DNA of 34,592 nt from Rhizophagus sp. LPA8_4_AMF (GCA_021464525.1 JADRCO010000401.1:1-34592), one strand, 5' to 3'. Positions 1 to 11,270 are shown, counted from the stretch's first letter. The notes: generated by a model not told the origin, from the letters alone. A program made the numbers and translations.

Positions 1-52
1 TATATTTTAAGTATATAAGTATATTTTAAGTGTATTTTAAATATATTTTAGT
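1..52. repeat. short AT tandem repeat
   Basis: Degenerate repeats of a TATATTTTAAG-like unit at the very start of the window. Simple-sequence DNA with no coding potential. Confidence 0.5.
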
Positions 53-106
53 AAAAATTTTTTTTATAGGGTTTATACAGATTTCTTATAGGGATTATGT
101 TATAAA

Positions 107-172
107 GATACTGGTAGACTATGAAGTTACCATTATGTTACTATGAAGATACCGGCAGACTATGAAGTTACC
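107..172. repeat. direct repeat, two 25-bp copies 41 bp apart
   Basis: The unit starting GATACTGGTAGACTATGAAG at 107-131 recurs at 148-172 with two changes. It lies directly before a long palindrome at 188-239, so the two may be parts of one small element whose ends I cannot fix. Confidence 0.6.
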
Positions 173-187
173 TTCATAACCTAATGT

Positions 188-239
188 AAGTCGCATGTGA
201 CTTCATAATATAATTATATTATAAAGTCACATGCAACTT
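188..239. repeat. 52-bp near-perfect palindrome
   Basis: The left arm begins AAGTCGCATGTGACTTCATA and the right arm is its reverse complement with two mismatches. The centre is AT-rich. As single-stranded DNA or RNA it would form a stem of about 25 bp. It is probably the core of a small foldback element; no target duplication is evident. Confidence 0.7.
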
Positions 240-525
240 AATTATACTTGAGCCAATAGTTAGATATCCATGATGACCAAATTTCAGACAACGTTTGCAA
301 TTCCAAATTATGAAAATCGTAAATTTTGTACTGAGGTAAGGCATCGATATAGTTTTTGCCAATTTTATAACTAACATGGTATTTGATTTGTAAAAAGAAC
401 ATTGAAAAAAACTGGAAGTTAATAAAAGGAAAAGGAGAAAAAAGTTTAAAAATGTATGACCAGTTGGTCACATGGTTTTTTTTCATCTTATCTCAGAAAT
501 CACATTTTTGTAATATATATATATA

Positions 526-697
526 CAGTCAACCTTCTATATAATGAACCCTAGGTTCTGGACTTCAACTTTGCTATAGAGTTATAGTGAAGATATTAAG
601 CAATTTGATTGGTTACTTTGCTATAGCGAGGGTAAATTAATTATAAGTGTACTTAAAATTCACTATATCAAGGGATCGCTATATAGAGGGTTGACTG
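526..697. mobile_element. MITE with pogo/Fot1 (Tc1-mariner)-type ends
   Basis: The element is 172 bp. Its left end reads CAGTCAACCTTCTATATAAT and its right end, reversed, reads CAGTCAACCCTCTATATAGC. Both sides are flanked by TA (524-525 and 698-699), the target duplication typical of Tc1-mariner elements. The inner sequence repeats the terminal theme (CTATAGAGTTATAG, CTATAGCGAG). There is no coding capacity. CAGTCAACCCTCTATA termini are known from pogo/Tigger/Fot1-like elements; assignment to that branch is from the ends only. Confidence 0.8.
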
Positions 698-904
698 TAT
701 GCATGTCATATGCATGTATGTGTGAATGATTTCACAGAGGCTAATATTCTGTATACTACTGATAGACTATTAGCTTATCCCTTTAAGTAAACATTACCTC
801 ATAAAAATATTAATAGGAAAATCACAGTATTAGGAAATGTGGCATAATAAGACTTATCAATTAAATTATGAATTTAAATTTTTTTTAATCTAATTTGGGT
901 TTGA

Positions 905-994
905 GATAGTGTATCACAGGAGAATAGCGCATGCATCCCTGTAGAATAATACTACCAACCCTGAGTTCAACTCTCATTTAAAAAAAAAAAAAAA
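905..994 (+). mobile_element. possible tRNA-derived SINE with poly-A tail
   Basis: A stretch resembling an RNA polymerase III internal promoter is followed by a run of about 15 A. The A-box-like TAGCGCATGC lies near 925 and the B-box-like AGTTCAACTCT at 964-974, with tRNA-like spacing. A clean cloverleaf does not fold, so this is not a functional tRNA. No flanking target duplication was identified. Confidence 0.35.
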
Positions 995-1566
995 TGCCAA
1001 TTTTTTATATTTTAATTAATGATCATTCTTTTTTTAGGTATTTTTTTTATTCATATATCCTATTTGTTCAATGAAGAAAATATACTGATATGGCTTTTTC
1101 TTTCTTCAAAATTATTTTTAAAAAATATATTTATGGCTTGGTATGGAAAATGTAAGTGAAATTTGAGTAATTTATAGTCAAGCATTATTATTCAATATAT
1201 TTTTTAAAATAAATTGTTTAAATAATTAAATTTTTTTAAGTTCTGGGCAGAACAATTATCCACAAGTAATTTATAAATCTTTTTTTCCACTTAGAGCATT
1301 ATGCGTATCCCATATAAAAATAATTTCATAATTTATTATAAACTATATTATAGCTATTTATGTGAAATCACGTGACTGTTTACTCGTTTACATGTAATAC
1401 GTGATTCTGTTGTTTACTGCATATAATTTTGTATATATATATATATGGGTTTTTCCACAGTTTTTTCCACTTCACCTGTAACTCTTTTTCGTTCTAAATA
1501 AATAAAATAAATAAAATAATAAATTTTTAATATTTTTTTTTTATTTTTTCCCTATCTTTACTTATA

Positions 1567-2582
1567 ATGACTGAAGCTACCAAAGCCACTATTGATATAT
1601 TACATAAACAATTAAAATTTTGTCAACAAATGCTTGACAATATGGCTCCTGTTTGGTTGTCATCTCTCTCCCCCCTCTCTCCCCCTCTCTCTCCCCCTCT
1701 CCCTCCCCCTCTTCTCCTTTACCTTCCGCTTCCTTAATTATCGCAAAGCCAACTAAAATTATATTTCAACTAAGGATATTTTAAATTTAGCAAAAATTAA
1801 TAAAGAACAATATAATAATATGTTGGTAAGTAAAAAAAAACATCAAGTAAATTTTTTTAACTTATTAATTTATTTTGTTTGTTTAAAGGCGGATATTCGG
1901 TTTATTATGGTGTCTATAAAAATTGATTTTAGTATTCCTTTCAAACAAGATATAACGCAAATATCTAAAATAATTGAAAAGGTATAAATTGATAATCCTA
2001 TTACTTTATTCAGAATCTTAAATATTGTTAATATTAAACAGTTGATAATTGATATTATTAATGTTAATAATTATTTATTTAATTTTAGTTTAAGAAAAGA
2101 AATCTGAATTCTCAGGTTGGAGAAGGAAATTGGATAATTAAAGAATTGATAAAAAACATTTTCATCATCGGTGAGATTACAATAATCACAAAAACAAAAA
2201 GAATGATGAAGAAGAAAATGGTAGGATTGTCTAATAAAAAATTTTAATTTTTGATTAAAAAATTTAAAGAATTACAAGAGCGTCGTGAACAAGAGCATCA
2301 TGAACAAGAGTGCCATAGCAAGAGTGCCATGAGCAAGAGCACCGTGAACAAGTGCAACGTGAACAAGAGCGTGAGCAAGAGTGTAAGCAAGAGCATTGTA
2401 AGGAACATCATCAAATTCGAAAGTGCTAACAAGAACAGAAGCAAATTAAAAAGAAATTCAAAGAAAGCTCGTTTTCAAAAAGAATATATTGAAGAAAATA
2501 AAGAAAATAATTTTGTTGGTAAATATTATTCATGCTTTAATGCAAAATTTTATTGTTTGGTTATTTTAAAGCTCATGGTAAT
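1567..2582 (+). pseudogene. decayed multi-exon gene with Q/E/H/R-rich repeats
   Basis: I do not recognise a named family. An ATG at 1567 opens a 56-codon frame (MTEATKATIDILHKQLKFCQ...) that runs into a CT-rich microsatellite and stops at 1735. Further coding-like pieces follow: one ending in KINKEQYNNML with a GTAAGT donor at 1826, an exon 1889-1981 (ADIRFIMVSIKIDFSIPFKQ...), and an exon from 2089 (FKKRNLNSQVGEGNW...), separated by likely introns 1826-1888 and 1982-2088. From about 2275 the DNA has degenerate CAAGAGCRYCRTGAA units encoding Q-E-H-R-type repeats, read in different frames along the array. The reading frame is not continuous between pieces, so this is a broken copy of a probably repeated fungal gene. 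The low-complexity tract may have initiated the frame loss. Confidence 0.5.
1660..1722. repeat. CT-rich microsatellite (CTCTCCCC-like units)
   Basis: Pyrimidine-only tract built of CTCTCCCC and CCCTCTCT units inside the first exon-like part of the decayed gene at 1567-2582. It would translate into Leu/Ser/Pro repeats. It stands out in the otherwise AT-rich sequence. Confidence 0.85.
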
Positions 2583-2889
2583 TTAAGTTTTATTATTATT
2601 GTTATACTTATTAATTTTATTTATAATAAAAATAGAAAACAAAAGATACAGAAGAGGGAGGTTCTGAGTGAGGTAGTGATTTTGCAAACTCATTAATTTT
2701 AATAACATTATTTGTTTTTAATTTTGATTATATTTTATTTATAAAGTAAGAAGAAAACCAAAATATATTCATTACAAATATTAATATGTATTGGGTTACA
2801 TTTTTTTTTTGTTTTTTTTTATTTTTGTAAATAAAATTTAATAAATTTAATATTGATTAATTTGTAAAAAAATACATAATTCTATAATA

Positions 2890-3352
2890 AATTTTGTAAA
2901 TTTTACATTTATTCCATATAAATTCTATTTAAAATTGATCGGGTTTCTTTATTTTTGTACGTTTTTATGTAATTTACATTTAAATTAATTTGTAAATTAT
3001 ACGTTTATTTACATAAAATTGATCGGGTTTCTTTTTTTCATACGTTTTTTATACGTTTTTTTTTTACGATAAAAAAAATGGAAATCAAAATTATCAATAC
3101 ATATAATACATATGGATTGGTTTTTAGAAACGTATAACTTATATGTTTGTTCCAAAACATTCAGTATGCAAAACGTAAATCTATATATAATACGGAATTG
3201 GTCAGATTTCCGTATCACGTATCTTTTTCCGTAATGTAAATCATACCTATATGATATGTTTGATATGTACAAATAATATGGTTATTATACGTTTTCAGTA
3301 CGCTTTTCGACGTATAAAAAATGTATAAAAAACGTATCCCTTTTTTTTATAG
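2890..3352. mobile_element. repeat element ending in CCCTATAAAAAAA, right end
   Basis: The right end, reversed, reads CCCTATAAAAAAAAGGGATA, followed by repeated ATACGTTTTTTATAC-like words and a TTGGTCA...TTCCGTATC block. The same words occur at 34459-34592, so both belong to one family. At the left are two imperfect direct copies (about 85 bp apart) of a unit containing AAAATTGATCGGGTTTCTTT, at 2931 and 3015. A matching left terminus was not found, so the true left limit is uncertain. The 87-codon minus-strand frame within it is not considered a gene. Confidence 0.5.
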
Positions 3353-4300
3353 GGAAGTGCAGAACTAACTATTCAAGCATCAATTTTTATCAAGTTAGCT
3401 TAAATATTTGTGGAGGTATGGAATTTTTTTGCATAAGATTATTGTCCCGCATTTTTTTTTACTTTATAGCGTAATTTCATCACTTTGGTTAAACCAAACA
3501 GGCCTTGAAAGATTAAGTAAATTTGTTCATTGCTTGTGGAACTACTTAAATATAAACTTTAATCAAGTTCTTATGAAATGATGAGTGTTTTTTTAATAGA
3601 ATTAATTTTTTTGTTTTTTTTTTGTGTAAAAAATGAAAAAAAAAAATTATAAAATTTTATTTTGTGAAAGTTTTATTTTTCATATTCATAAAAATCAAAT
3701 TTGAGCCAATCATATTCGAGTAAAGAGATGTTATCGTATGGCCTTAATTTGTTACAGTACAGTACAGCGTATAATTACTACAAAAAGTCAGACAAGGTGA
3801 ATAGACAATTTTAGTAAACCTAACTACTTTGGTCTGGAATCATCACATATTTCATTTAAACAATGTGTTTAAAAATTATTAATACAATATTTTTACACAA
3901 TTCAAATTAAAATGTCATAATCATATTTAATAAATTTAATCAGCTTTTTTATATCACTTCAAGAAATGATTTATTTTATTGTCATTGTTACAAAAATTAC
4001 AGGATGAAAAGGATTTGTATAACCATATCTTATTTTAGATAGGTGATAGCGGATAGCCAAGATCGCTATTAAATTTTCCTTAATAAAGGATGAAATTAAT
4101 CACCCGAGTAAAATCTAGCCATGGATCTACATAATCACTTGCATATTAGAGATGTTATTGCGATCTCGTAAAAATAAAAATAAAATGAAAGAAACTTTTA
4201 TTGAAATTGATACAGTTGGTATATAATTACATAATTCATAATAATAAAAAAAATTAAAAATAAAACAAAATCAATTCAATATAAAAATGTGAACCCAGGA
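3353..4300. other. intergenic, nothing recognised
   Basis: AT-rich sequence downstream of the minus-strand DUF4419 gene. It holds homopolymer runs and a short GTACAGTACAGTACAG-like run near 3755 but no convincing ORF or repeat end. Confidence 0.5.
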
Positions 4301-4302
4301 CT

Positions 4303-5502
4303 TTAATCCGTAGTAATTTTATTATCAATAACAAACCAACCAATAACTGGTGAAACAGCCAATTCATCAGAATTCTCAAGAGATTTTTGTTGTGCACCTA
4401 AAAATCCTGCAACAAATTTTAAACTTAATCCAGTATCAGTCGTAAATGGTACTTCAACTCTTCCATCAGGGAAGTCATCTGGAGTGATTAAATTACCATC
4501 TAATTTTGTTCCATTATTTTTATATGGATAAAGGGCCATCGTCCATCCTGTAACATAACTAGGCCCTGAACCAAAACTTTGACTTGAAATTATTTTTGAC
4601 CAAAATTCCTCATCAACATTGCCTTTATAAGTTTCAACTAATTGCCATACAACAGGATCCAACTTATCCAACCAAAAATCCAAATCTAAGTCCAACTGAC
4701 GTAATTGAATGACTTTCTCTTGTAATTTTGTCCAATCTTCTAAAGTACCTTCAAGAGTAACTTTAGGAATTCCACAACAGGAATACATTTTATATGAAAA
4801 ATATTCTTTAAACATATCCAAAAGAACGATTCTACTAGCAGTAAGAGAATTTTTTGTTGTTGTAGAAAAATCGCATTCTAAAAGAGACTTTACATCAATT
4901 TTTTCTACAGCTTGATCAGTTTTCACAACTAGTCTATTTACTGCTTCAGGCCAATCTCCTTCAAGGCGTGAATTGTTTTGAGCCAAAATATCATTAACAA
5001 CAATACCTATCTCTTTTTTACCTTCATGACTAACAAAGCGATAACGAAATTTTTCTGCATTATAATTAATATGTTGACTAACTCCTTGTGCTATAGTTAA
5101 CCAAATATCATCAGGTGTTAAGAGTAAATGTTGATGATAGTTATAAGCATGGAAAATTGCATCAACTAATCCATGAGAAGTCATTGTATATTTAAGTACA
5201 GATTGTTTGTTTGAAGGAGTTTCATCATAATCAACCGAAATGGCATGTACATTTGTATTACGAAAATCTCGAGAAATACTTTCTTTTATTGAGATGTGTT
5301 CTTTAAGATTATTCTCAAGGTTAATTTTTTTAGTGAGAATTTGGGTACTCATTTTCCTTGTATTTCTTTTGAAAAGAGAAGAGTGTAAAAATAAGTTGAA
5401 TGAAAGTAGATTTGGCATTTTAAATAAGAGTTGTAATGTAAAATTATATGAAAATCTAACCTTTTTCGTTAGTGGGCGCCATTTTGTACATTTTGTATGC
5501 AT
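4303..5502 (-). CDS. DUF4419 domain protein
   Basis: A single open frame encodes up to 399 residues. The body resembles the DUF4419 family, whose biochemical role is unknown. Family-like landmarks are HAYNYHQHLLLTPDDIWLTI (about residues 118-137), QGVSQHINYNAEKFR, CDFSTTT, MFKEYFSYKMYSCCGIPKVT, GSGPSYVTGW and VEVPFTTDTG...FVAGFLG near the C-terminus. Two starts are plausible. The first ATG (5502) adds about 50 residues that are basic and hydrophobic, which could be a mitochondrial targeting sequence. The second (MSTQILTKK, 5352) fits the conserved body better, leaving the rest as 5' UTR or a small intron. A TATA-like block lies at 5553-5562, 50 bp upstream of the first ATG. No frame break is seen, so the gene looks intact. 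The family call is from motif memory, not a search. Confidence 0.85.
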   Translation of the reverse strand: MHTKCTKWRPLTKKVRFSYNFTLQLLFKMPNLLSFNLFLHSSLFKRNTRKMSTQILTKKINLENNLKEHISIKESISRDFRNTNVHAISVDYDETPSNKQSVLKYTMTSHGLVDAIFHAYNYHQHLLLTPDDIWLTIAQGVSQHINYNAEKFRYRFVSHEGKKEIGIVVNDILAQNNSRLEGDWPEAVNRLVVKTDQAVEKIDVKSLLECDFSTTTKNSLTASRIVLLDMFKEYFSYKMYSCCGIPKVTLEGTLEDWTKLQEKVIQLRQLDLDLDFWLDKLDPVVWQLVETYKGNVDEEFWSKIISSQSFGSGPSYVTGWTMALYPYKNNGTKLDGNLITPDDFPDGRVEVPFTTDTGLSLKFVAGFLGAQQKSLENSDELAVSPVIGWFVIDNKITTD

Positions 5503-5552
5503 ATCATGTAGAAGTTGGAAAATGTTGATTGTGACATCATGATTTGCATCAT

Positions 5553-5562
5553 TATATATATA
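5553..5562 (-). promoter_or_regulatory. TATA-like box of the DUF4419 gene
   Basis: TATATATATA lies about 50 bp upstream of the first possible ATG (5502) of the minus-strand gene, and about 200 bp upstream of the alternative start at 5352. Confidence 0.4.
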
Positions 5563-8169
5563 TTACGTAATACTGCGGAAAATAGAATCACGTGCTATGG
5601 CGAACACTGATTACCGATTCTAAGTCGCTTCAGGTAAGCAGAGCATTAAATTGATTAAATTTCAATAATGAGACTATAATAAAAAAGTAAACTGCATTGT
5701 CTATAGGGGTTTCTATGCTTCTAATTATTCATTTATTTACAAAAATTTCTTATTTGTTGTTTTATTATCGCACCTGGTTTATTTTCTAATTGCCTCAAAA
5801 ACAATCATCATCATATGCATCTTGATGTACAATAATTAATACTTATCATTATTCGTACCATTACGATTTCCAAATTCCATCCTCATCACAAGTTACTAAG
5901 AATGATAATATCAGCATTATCGAATACCTACCTCAAAGATGCATTTGGATGATAATAACACTACGATCTACAGTATAATACCAATCAACTTAACTATACA
6001 GTAAACCTTTGATTTCATAAATTCCACTAGGTATGTTAGAAATTATATCAATTCAACAAAGATTATTTATAAGAGAAAAGTATTCAATCAAGATTTTAGC
6101 ATTAGAAATACATCTTACCGTTCGAATAAAAACGTAGACGGAACCATAACCCTCATTAAGAAAAAATTTTGAACTTATATTTATATTTCTTTTTTTTTTA
6201 TTTTTTTTTAAAAAAAAAAGATCATTAAAAAATGATGAATATATAAATTTTATTCGAAAGAAAATAATTGGTCAAAAACAATTTTTTTTTTTTGTTAATA
6301 AAATTTCTATAATATCTATAAATGATTCACATTTTACAAATTTTTTATTATGATGATAAACAAATTAGTAATTACAATGAATTTTACTGACGTGATATAC
6401 TAAATTTTTATGATGATACTGAGTATACTGTGAATCGTACAAAATAATAATAATAGAAAAAAGATCGATACGTGATTTTATGTCAATTAAAAAAAATAAA
6501 AATGCATTTTTCAAAGATTTGTGTATTTTTTTTTGTAAGAAAAAATTTACATATATTTTATTACCAATTAATTATTAATGATTTATTATTTTAATAAAAA
6601 AAAATATGATATAATATGAAAATATTATTAACAGGACTTAGTTGATAATAAGTTTGATCAGTTATTAAAAAAGTGATAATAATAATTTATTTATTTTTAA
6701 CTTTATTTCCTAATATGCTTACTAAAAAAAATCTTTTACTATAAAATAAATTATTTTTATAAAAAGGAAATACAATAATTTACGTTAATTTCTCTACGAA
6801 TTTACAATGGATATTTTAATAAAGAAAATTTTTTGTTTGAATTGACAATGACTTTTAATAAAAAAATTCATTTTTTTATGAAAAAAGATTTTTATTACGT
6901 ATCAATTTTTTTTTCTCAAAAATATATTAACCTACTATGCAAATGCGTATGCATATATTATGAAAACGATAGAAAGGACTAGACCATAATTAGGCATCAA
7001 ACTAACCATAAACTGGATTCCTCGGTTAGTATGATGGAATTAAGATCAACGGTTTCTTGGACTACCACATTTTCTTCCTTATCTACCTCCATCCTTTCTC
7101 CTATAAATATCTCCGCTATCTCTTGGGGGACCAAACTTACTGTTCATCCTTTCATGCTTCTTCCGGTATTAAAGCATAGCTTCTTAAGTAGCGAATAAAG
7201 AGGAAAAATACGTAAAAAATGCGTTAAAATGGCCAAATATGGTGTTTTCCCGTGTTCATCACTCCAATTAATTTTGATTACCACTGTATTAAAAAACAAC
7301 GGGACCGTGACCCAAGGTCACAGCTATCTTATTTCATACTTTTTCGTCCCGCAATTAATATTTGTTTCATTTGCTTGAGGAATTTTGCCCAGAAATAAAT
7401 CAAAAAATGCAAACCTCTAGCGAGTGAAAAGTTCAATGTTAAATTTTGTAACAAGAGAGAACATGATTCGGACTATATTACGAAGTAAAAATACAGTACA
7501 TACTACTAGAAATGACACTATACAGGTAATCAAAATTATCATCATCTCCCTTTCATTATTACTTGTTCATTTGGTACGGTTCTCAAGCTGTTTGATATTT
7601 TGCGCAAAATTTTCGAGTACCTTATGCTATAAGTACCTTGTTCTCAGTCTCACAAATGAGTTTTTCGTGTTTCTAAAACTTAGTTTTATCAGTGTTCTAT
7701 CTCATGAATAAATATGTCATGTATAATTTCTCGCTTGCCTTGGTTGCATAATCCACCTGGCCAAAAATTACATCTCCAGTTATTTCGTATTAAGACCTCA
7801 TACTTAAGTTCTTATTAGTGCCATATGAGGAGCGCTATGAAGTATGATCGAAACATACTCGTTATACATAGATTTTAAACTATCTAAGAACGAAATGGAA
7901 ATTTCTTATTCAGTAAATCATCAAAAATAAATCTACATGTTCGTTCTGAAGTGTATGGACAAATCGGACACCAGATATACTTATTTTCCATTGAATCGAA
8001 TGATGATCTCCATCGATGGACTTTTTTACAAGACCATAAATAATCATCTCCAGACTAGAACCCATAATGCTTTGTTCTGAACGATAAATTTGTCATACAA
8101 TTGAAATGTTCATTGTAATCTTGAATTTTGTAGATTTGTGAAAGCGAATAATGGAATAGTCTCGGTTAC
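5563..8169. other. long intergenic stretch without a supported gene
   Basis: Very AT-rich with long A and T runs (6180-6300, 6480-6620). A slightly more GC-balanced part at 6950-7400 includes CTATAAATA near 7101 and a small palindrome GTGACC-CAA-GGTCAC near 7308. The 95-codon frame at 7424-7711 has no recognisable motif and biased composition, and I do not support it as a gene. Confidence 0.4.
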
Positions 8170-9931
8170 CATTATAATCAATGAAGTATTTATTCAAGAC
8201 TGCTTCAGAGTGCGATACATCAAAAATGCTCAATTTTTTCTCTTTACATTCCGTCCCATGTATTTCAAGAAAGATAGTATATGTGAAAAAAATGAATGTT
8301 GTACAGTCTTGTGATAGCTATACATTTTTGTCAAGTAATATATTGCATCATCGTACTATCAATCAATACCAGTCCCGTAACCTCATTGATATCATTCATG
8401 TGGACGAATATAGTATACATTCGAATAAAAATATGGCAAATCATTTTATCTGTAATTTGGTCAGAGTGATCTATGAAACTATCCTAAGTAAAACCTTCAG
8501 CCTTCAGATATTGCATCATCATAACAATGATAATCCAGAAGCTATTTTTCCGCAATGGAAAAACTGTCATCCCACATTCGTCTTTGGAAGTTACGACTTA
8601 TGACTTATATATTCTTAGTGCATTAACATACTCTTAACATACTCTTAACATAGCTGATGCACTATTAAAGATGATAATTCCGATATTTTCATCCCTCTTC
8701 TCTCAAACACGTATAATATTATTTTAGATAGCATTCCATTATTAAGCTCACACAGACATTGCCAACAAACACCTAAAGATATTACAAAAAAATTGAGAGG
8801 AATTACTGACCATGTGTATAACATTTGTAATCACTTTGTCCTCAGAGAACGTAACTGTATGAAAAGGCTGTTAGTTTACTATACTCTGAATTACACAATT
8901 GCCGCTTCATAGAAAGAAATATACAGTACTATACCTATGCAGCAATGAGCATCTGCGAGTTCCATTTTTCTACGTGAACACTACTAGAAGCTATTTAAAG
9001 ATCAAATTTCAGATCTGTGACAATATATAACGAAGAAATTAAACCCGCTCGTACTATGATCTAAGCTGGGCTGTATATTCACTATTATCCTTGAAAAGTT
9101 ATAGTCGCGAACCATTTGTGACAGAAACATTATGAGTAATTAGTTGGTTACAATTTAATAGGATAACTAATAATAATGACATTTTTTTGTTCTGTAAAGA
9201 ACTGAAACATCCATCAAAAAATCGGCTTCCACAATGATGCAATCTTACATGGACGATGATCATCCTGGTTTTGGTCAGAAATACATAAGGTCAGCCAAGA
9301 ATAACGATTTGCAAATTCTAATGTTGGCTCGCATTACAAAAAACATTTTTATACAGGTTCACCGCATAAAACATCACTTCCCAATAGATGCCAGTACTGC
9401 ATGATAATTATTTACGTTATGCATTGGTGTGACAATTAGATCTAGTGAAATTCTGTGACACAAACATCATCCCCTAAAGCAAAGTATTGACCTTGATATT
9501 GTTCGACTAGTTCTCTTGATAGTATATTGTGGCACCATATAAACATATCGAGATGCATACCCCAAACCTATCAAGATCGATATTTTTGCTCCCCTGAATC
9601 ATTCGGTGAAACTTCATGCTTGTACAAATATTACGATTTACCTATTCGGGATTAGCTCATAACTGATAGAGTAATTCGAGACTATTTATTTTCATGCAGG
9701 TGTTTATCGTCGATTATGTATTGCAATTAACTTAAATCAGAATACTTCAAATGTTCTGAAGAGGCATGGAATGAAGTTCGTCCAAGATTATTAATTCCGA
9801 AGGAATTGCCAACAATTGCCGACTTAGTGATAATCGAATACAATAGGGTAAATACTTTTCTTGATATGATTGTAAGCAATCAGCAAACACATTAATTTGT
9901 TTATTTGTGTTTTAGCTTTTGAATGACAAAC
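8170..9931 (+). pseudogene. unidentified decayed coding locus
   Basis: Several separate stretches have protein-like composition and higher GC than the surroundings. Near 8181-8603 is a 140-codon frame with pieces such as NHFICNLVRVIYETILSKTF and HHHNNDNPEAIFPQWKNCHP. Near 8650-8910 is a stretch with ITDHVYNICNHFVLRERNC. Near 9236-9404 there is one with DDDHPGFGQKYIRSAKNNDL, and near 9730-9855 one with EEAWNEVRPRLLIPKELPTI followed by an intron-like GTAAAT. All are on the plus strand in order, which suggests one old gene or element of over 500 codons, broken in several places. I do not recognise the family. It could be a host gene or an element-borne gene; I leave it as a fossil. Confidence 0.4.
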
Positions 9932-10125
9932 AAATCACTCAATAAAAAGTGGCGTAACAATTGAGCAAAAGGAATACATTATTAACAGATGAAGACAAAG
10001 GCATCTTCGATTGTGTGCAGATAGTTTCGAGAAATTTGTAAGTTCTAGGCTTTGCCTACGAGGTGATAAATTACATAGCAAAATTTTTTTTTTGTACTAG
10101 ACTAGTAAAATAAAATATTGATATT

Positions 10126-11270
10126 TTATTTTGAATTTCTTCGTAAAAATTTAGGAATTGCAAACTCATTATAAAGATTATCATAGAATCCCGTTTTATA
10201 CAAAGAACGAATATAAAAGAACATATTTAATAAGCCGAACTCCTCCGATTTTAATGGCTTACTGAATTTTTTTTCACTCTCCTCCGATTTTAATGGCTCT
10301 CTGAATTTTTTTTCACTATAATATATAACTCTAGAGAGGTAAGTCAGGTTTAATGCTAATATTAACTTCGTCCAATAATTGTCACCGCCAAAATGGAGCG
10401 CCATGTTTAACATTTGGATTATTGGTGACCAGATGATAGTTATTGGAATCAGGTACATAGCAGAAATATATTCGAAATTTCTTGCAGCTTTACTATCTAT
10501 GGAGATAAGAATTATAAATAGGAATTAAATAAGGCACCTTAGAATCCAGTTACGCATGTATATAGATGAAAGTGGTACTTACTAGCAATGTTATAGAATT
10601 TATTAGATTGTGTACATATATAAAATAAATTTAAGAAAAAGAGAAATATAAAATAAAACAGAAAAATCCCGCCTAAAAATCCCGATACTGCATGTAAATA
10701 GATGAAAACGTCTTTGGAATTACCGAAATTATCCACGGGAATACTGCGAGTGTAAAACAAGAAACAAATATCGGAAAAGATATGACATAAATCAATTATG
10801 GGTGGGATAACATGATTATAAACAAAAAATACGTCATTCTTTATGTGGAAATATATATAATTGTATATGATCATAATTAAAACAACGCCAGCTGTAACCC
10901 CAAAGAGAATTGAAATCCAGAGTGCTGCGTGGTTTTTATGAAACACTATACTTGGCAGAACAAAAAGAGATAATAAAAAAAGAAAATCATCGAAAGCTCG
11001 TCTAATTTTAATATTTTTATGTAGTGGTATACTTTCTTGGTTTACTTTATCAACTTGTTCTTCTACATCTCTCTCGTTTTTTACATTTGCAGAATTACTA
11101 TTTGAAACATTTAAATCTTTCTCTTCAGATTTAAATAAATAAACTATAAGCGTGGGAACAAGCACATTCATTACTTGATCAAAAACATCTTGTCTAGGAT
11201 CATATTCGGCAGCAAAAGCTGAACCAAAGAATGACAAGAGAATAAATCCAAAGAGAAGAAAATGGCACAT
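10126..11270 (-). CDS. multi-span membrane protein with signal peptide, two exons
   Basis: Exon 1 is 11270-10583 and exon 2 is 10496-10126, with an 86-bp intron (GTAAGT...ATAG) in phase 1. The join gives 352 residues. The N-terminus MCHFLLFGFILLSFFGSAFA is a clear signal peptide. Next come a hydrophobic segment (about 33-46), a charged Ser/Asn/Lys-rich loop (about 48-85), four strongly hydrophobic spans (near 93-112, 118-142, 149-172 and 188-218) and two or three more in exon 2 (MYLIPITIIWSPIIQ..., YWTKLILALNLTYL). The C-terminal part carries two 13-residue tandem repeats (EKKFxxPLKSEEx) from a 39-bp duplication. A TATA-like element lies about 50 bp upstream. I do not recognise the family. 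It is probably a Glomeromycotina-specific membrane protein of unknown function, and no frame break is seen. Confidence 0.75.
10230..10316. repeat. 39-bp in-frame tandem duplication
   Basis: TCCTCCGATTTTAATGGCT followed by a TGAATTTTTTTTCACTC tail is present twice with a 39-bp period (starts 10241 and 10280). It lies within exon 2 of the membrane protein gene and adds one 13-residue repeat without breaking the frame. Confidence 0.8.
10497..10582 (-). other. 86-bp intron of the membrane protein gene
   Basis: The donor is GTAAGTACC after ...AACATTGCTA, and the acceptor is TCTCCATAG. Removing it joins two long open frames in phase, which strongly supports the model. A later AG four bases downstream would break the frame. 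Confidence 0.75.

Noticed and set aside
4709-5542. Plus-strand frames over the DUF4419 gene
   Set aside because: Antisense shadows; the minus-strand frame is long and carries family motifs.
7424-7711. 95-codon plus-strand frame
   Set aside because: No recognisable motif, no neighbouring exon or promoter evidence, composition typical of random AT-rich DNA.
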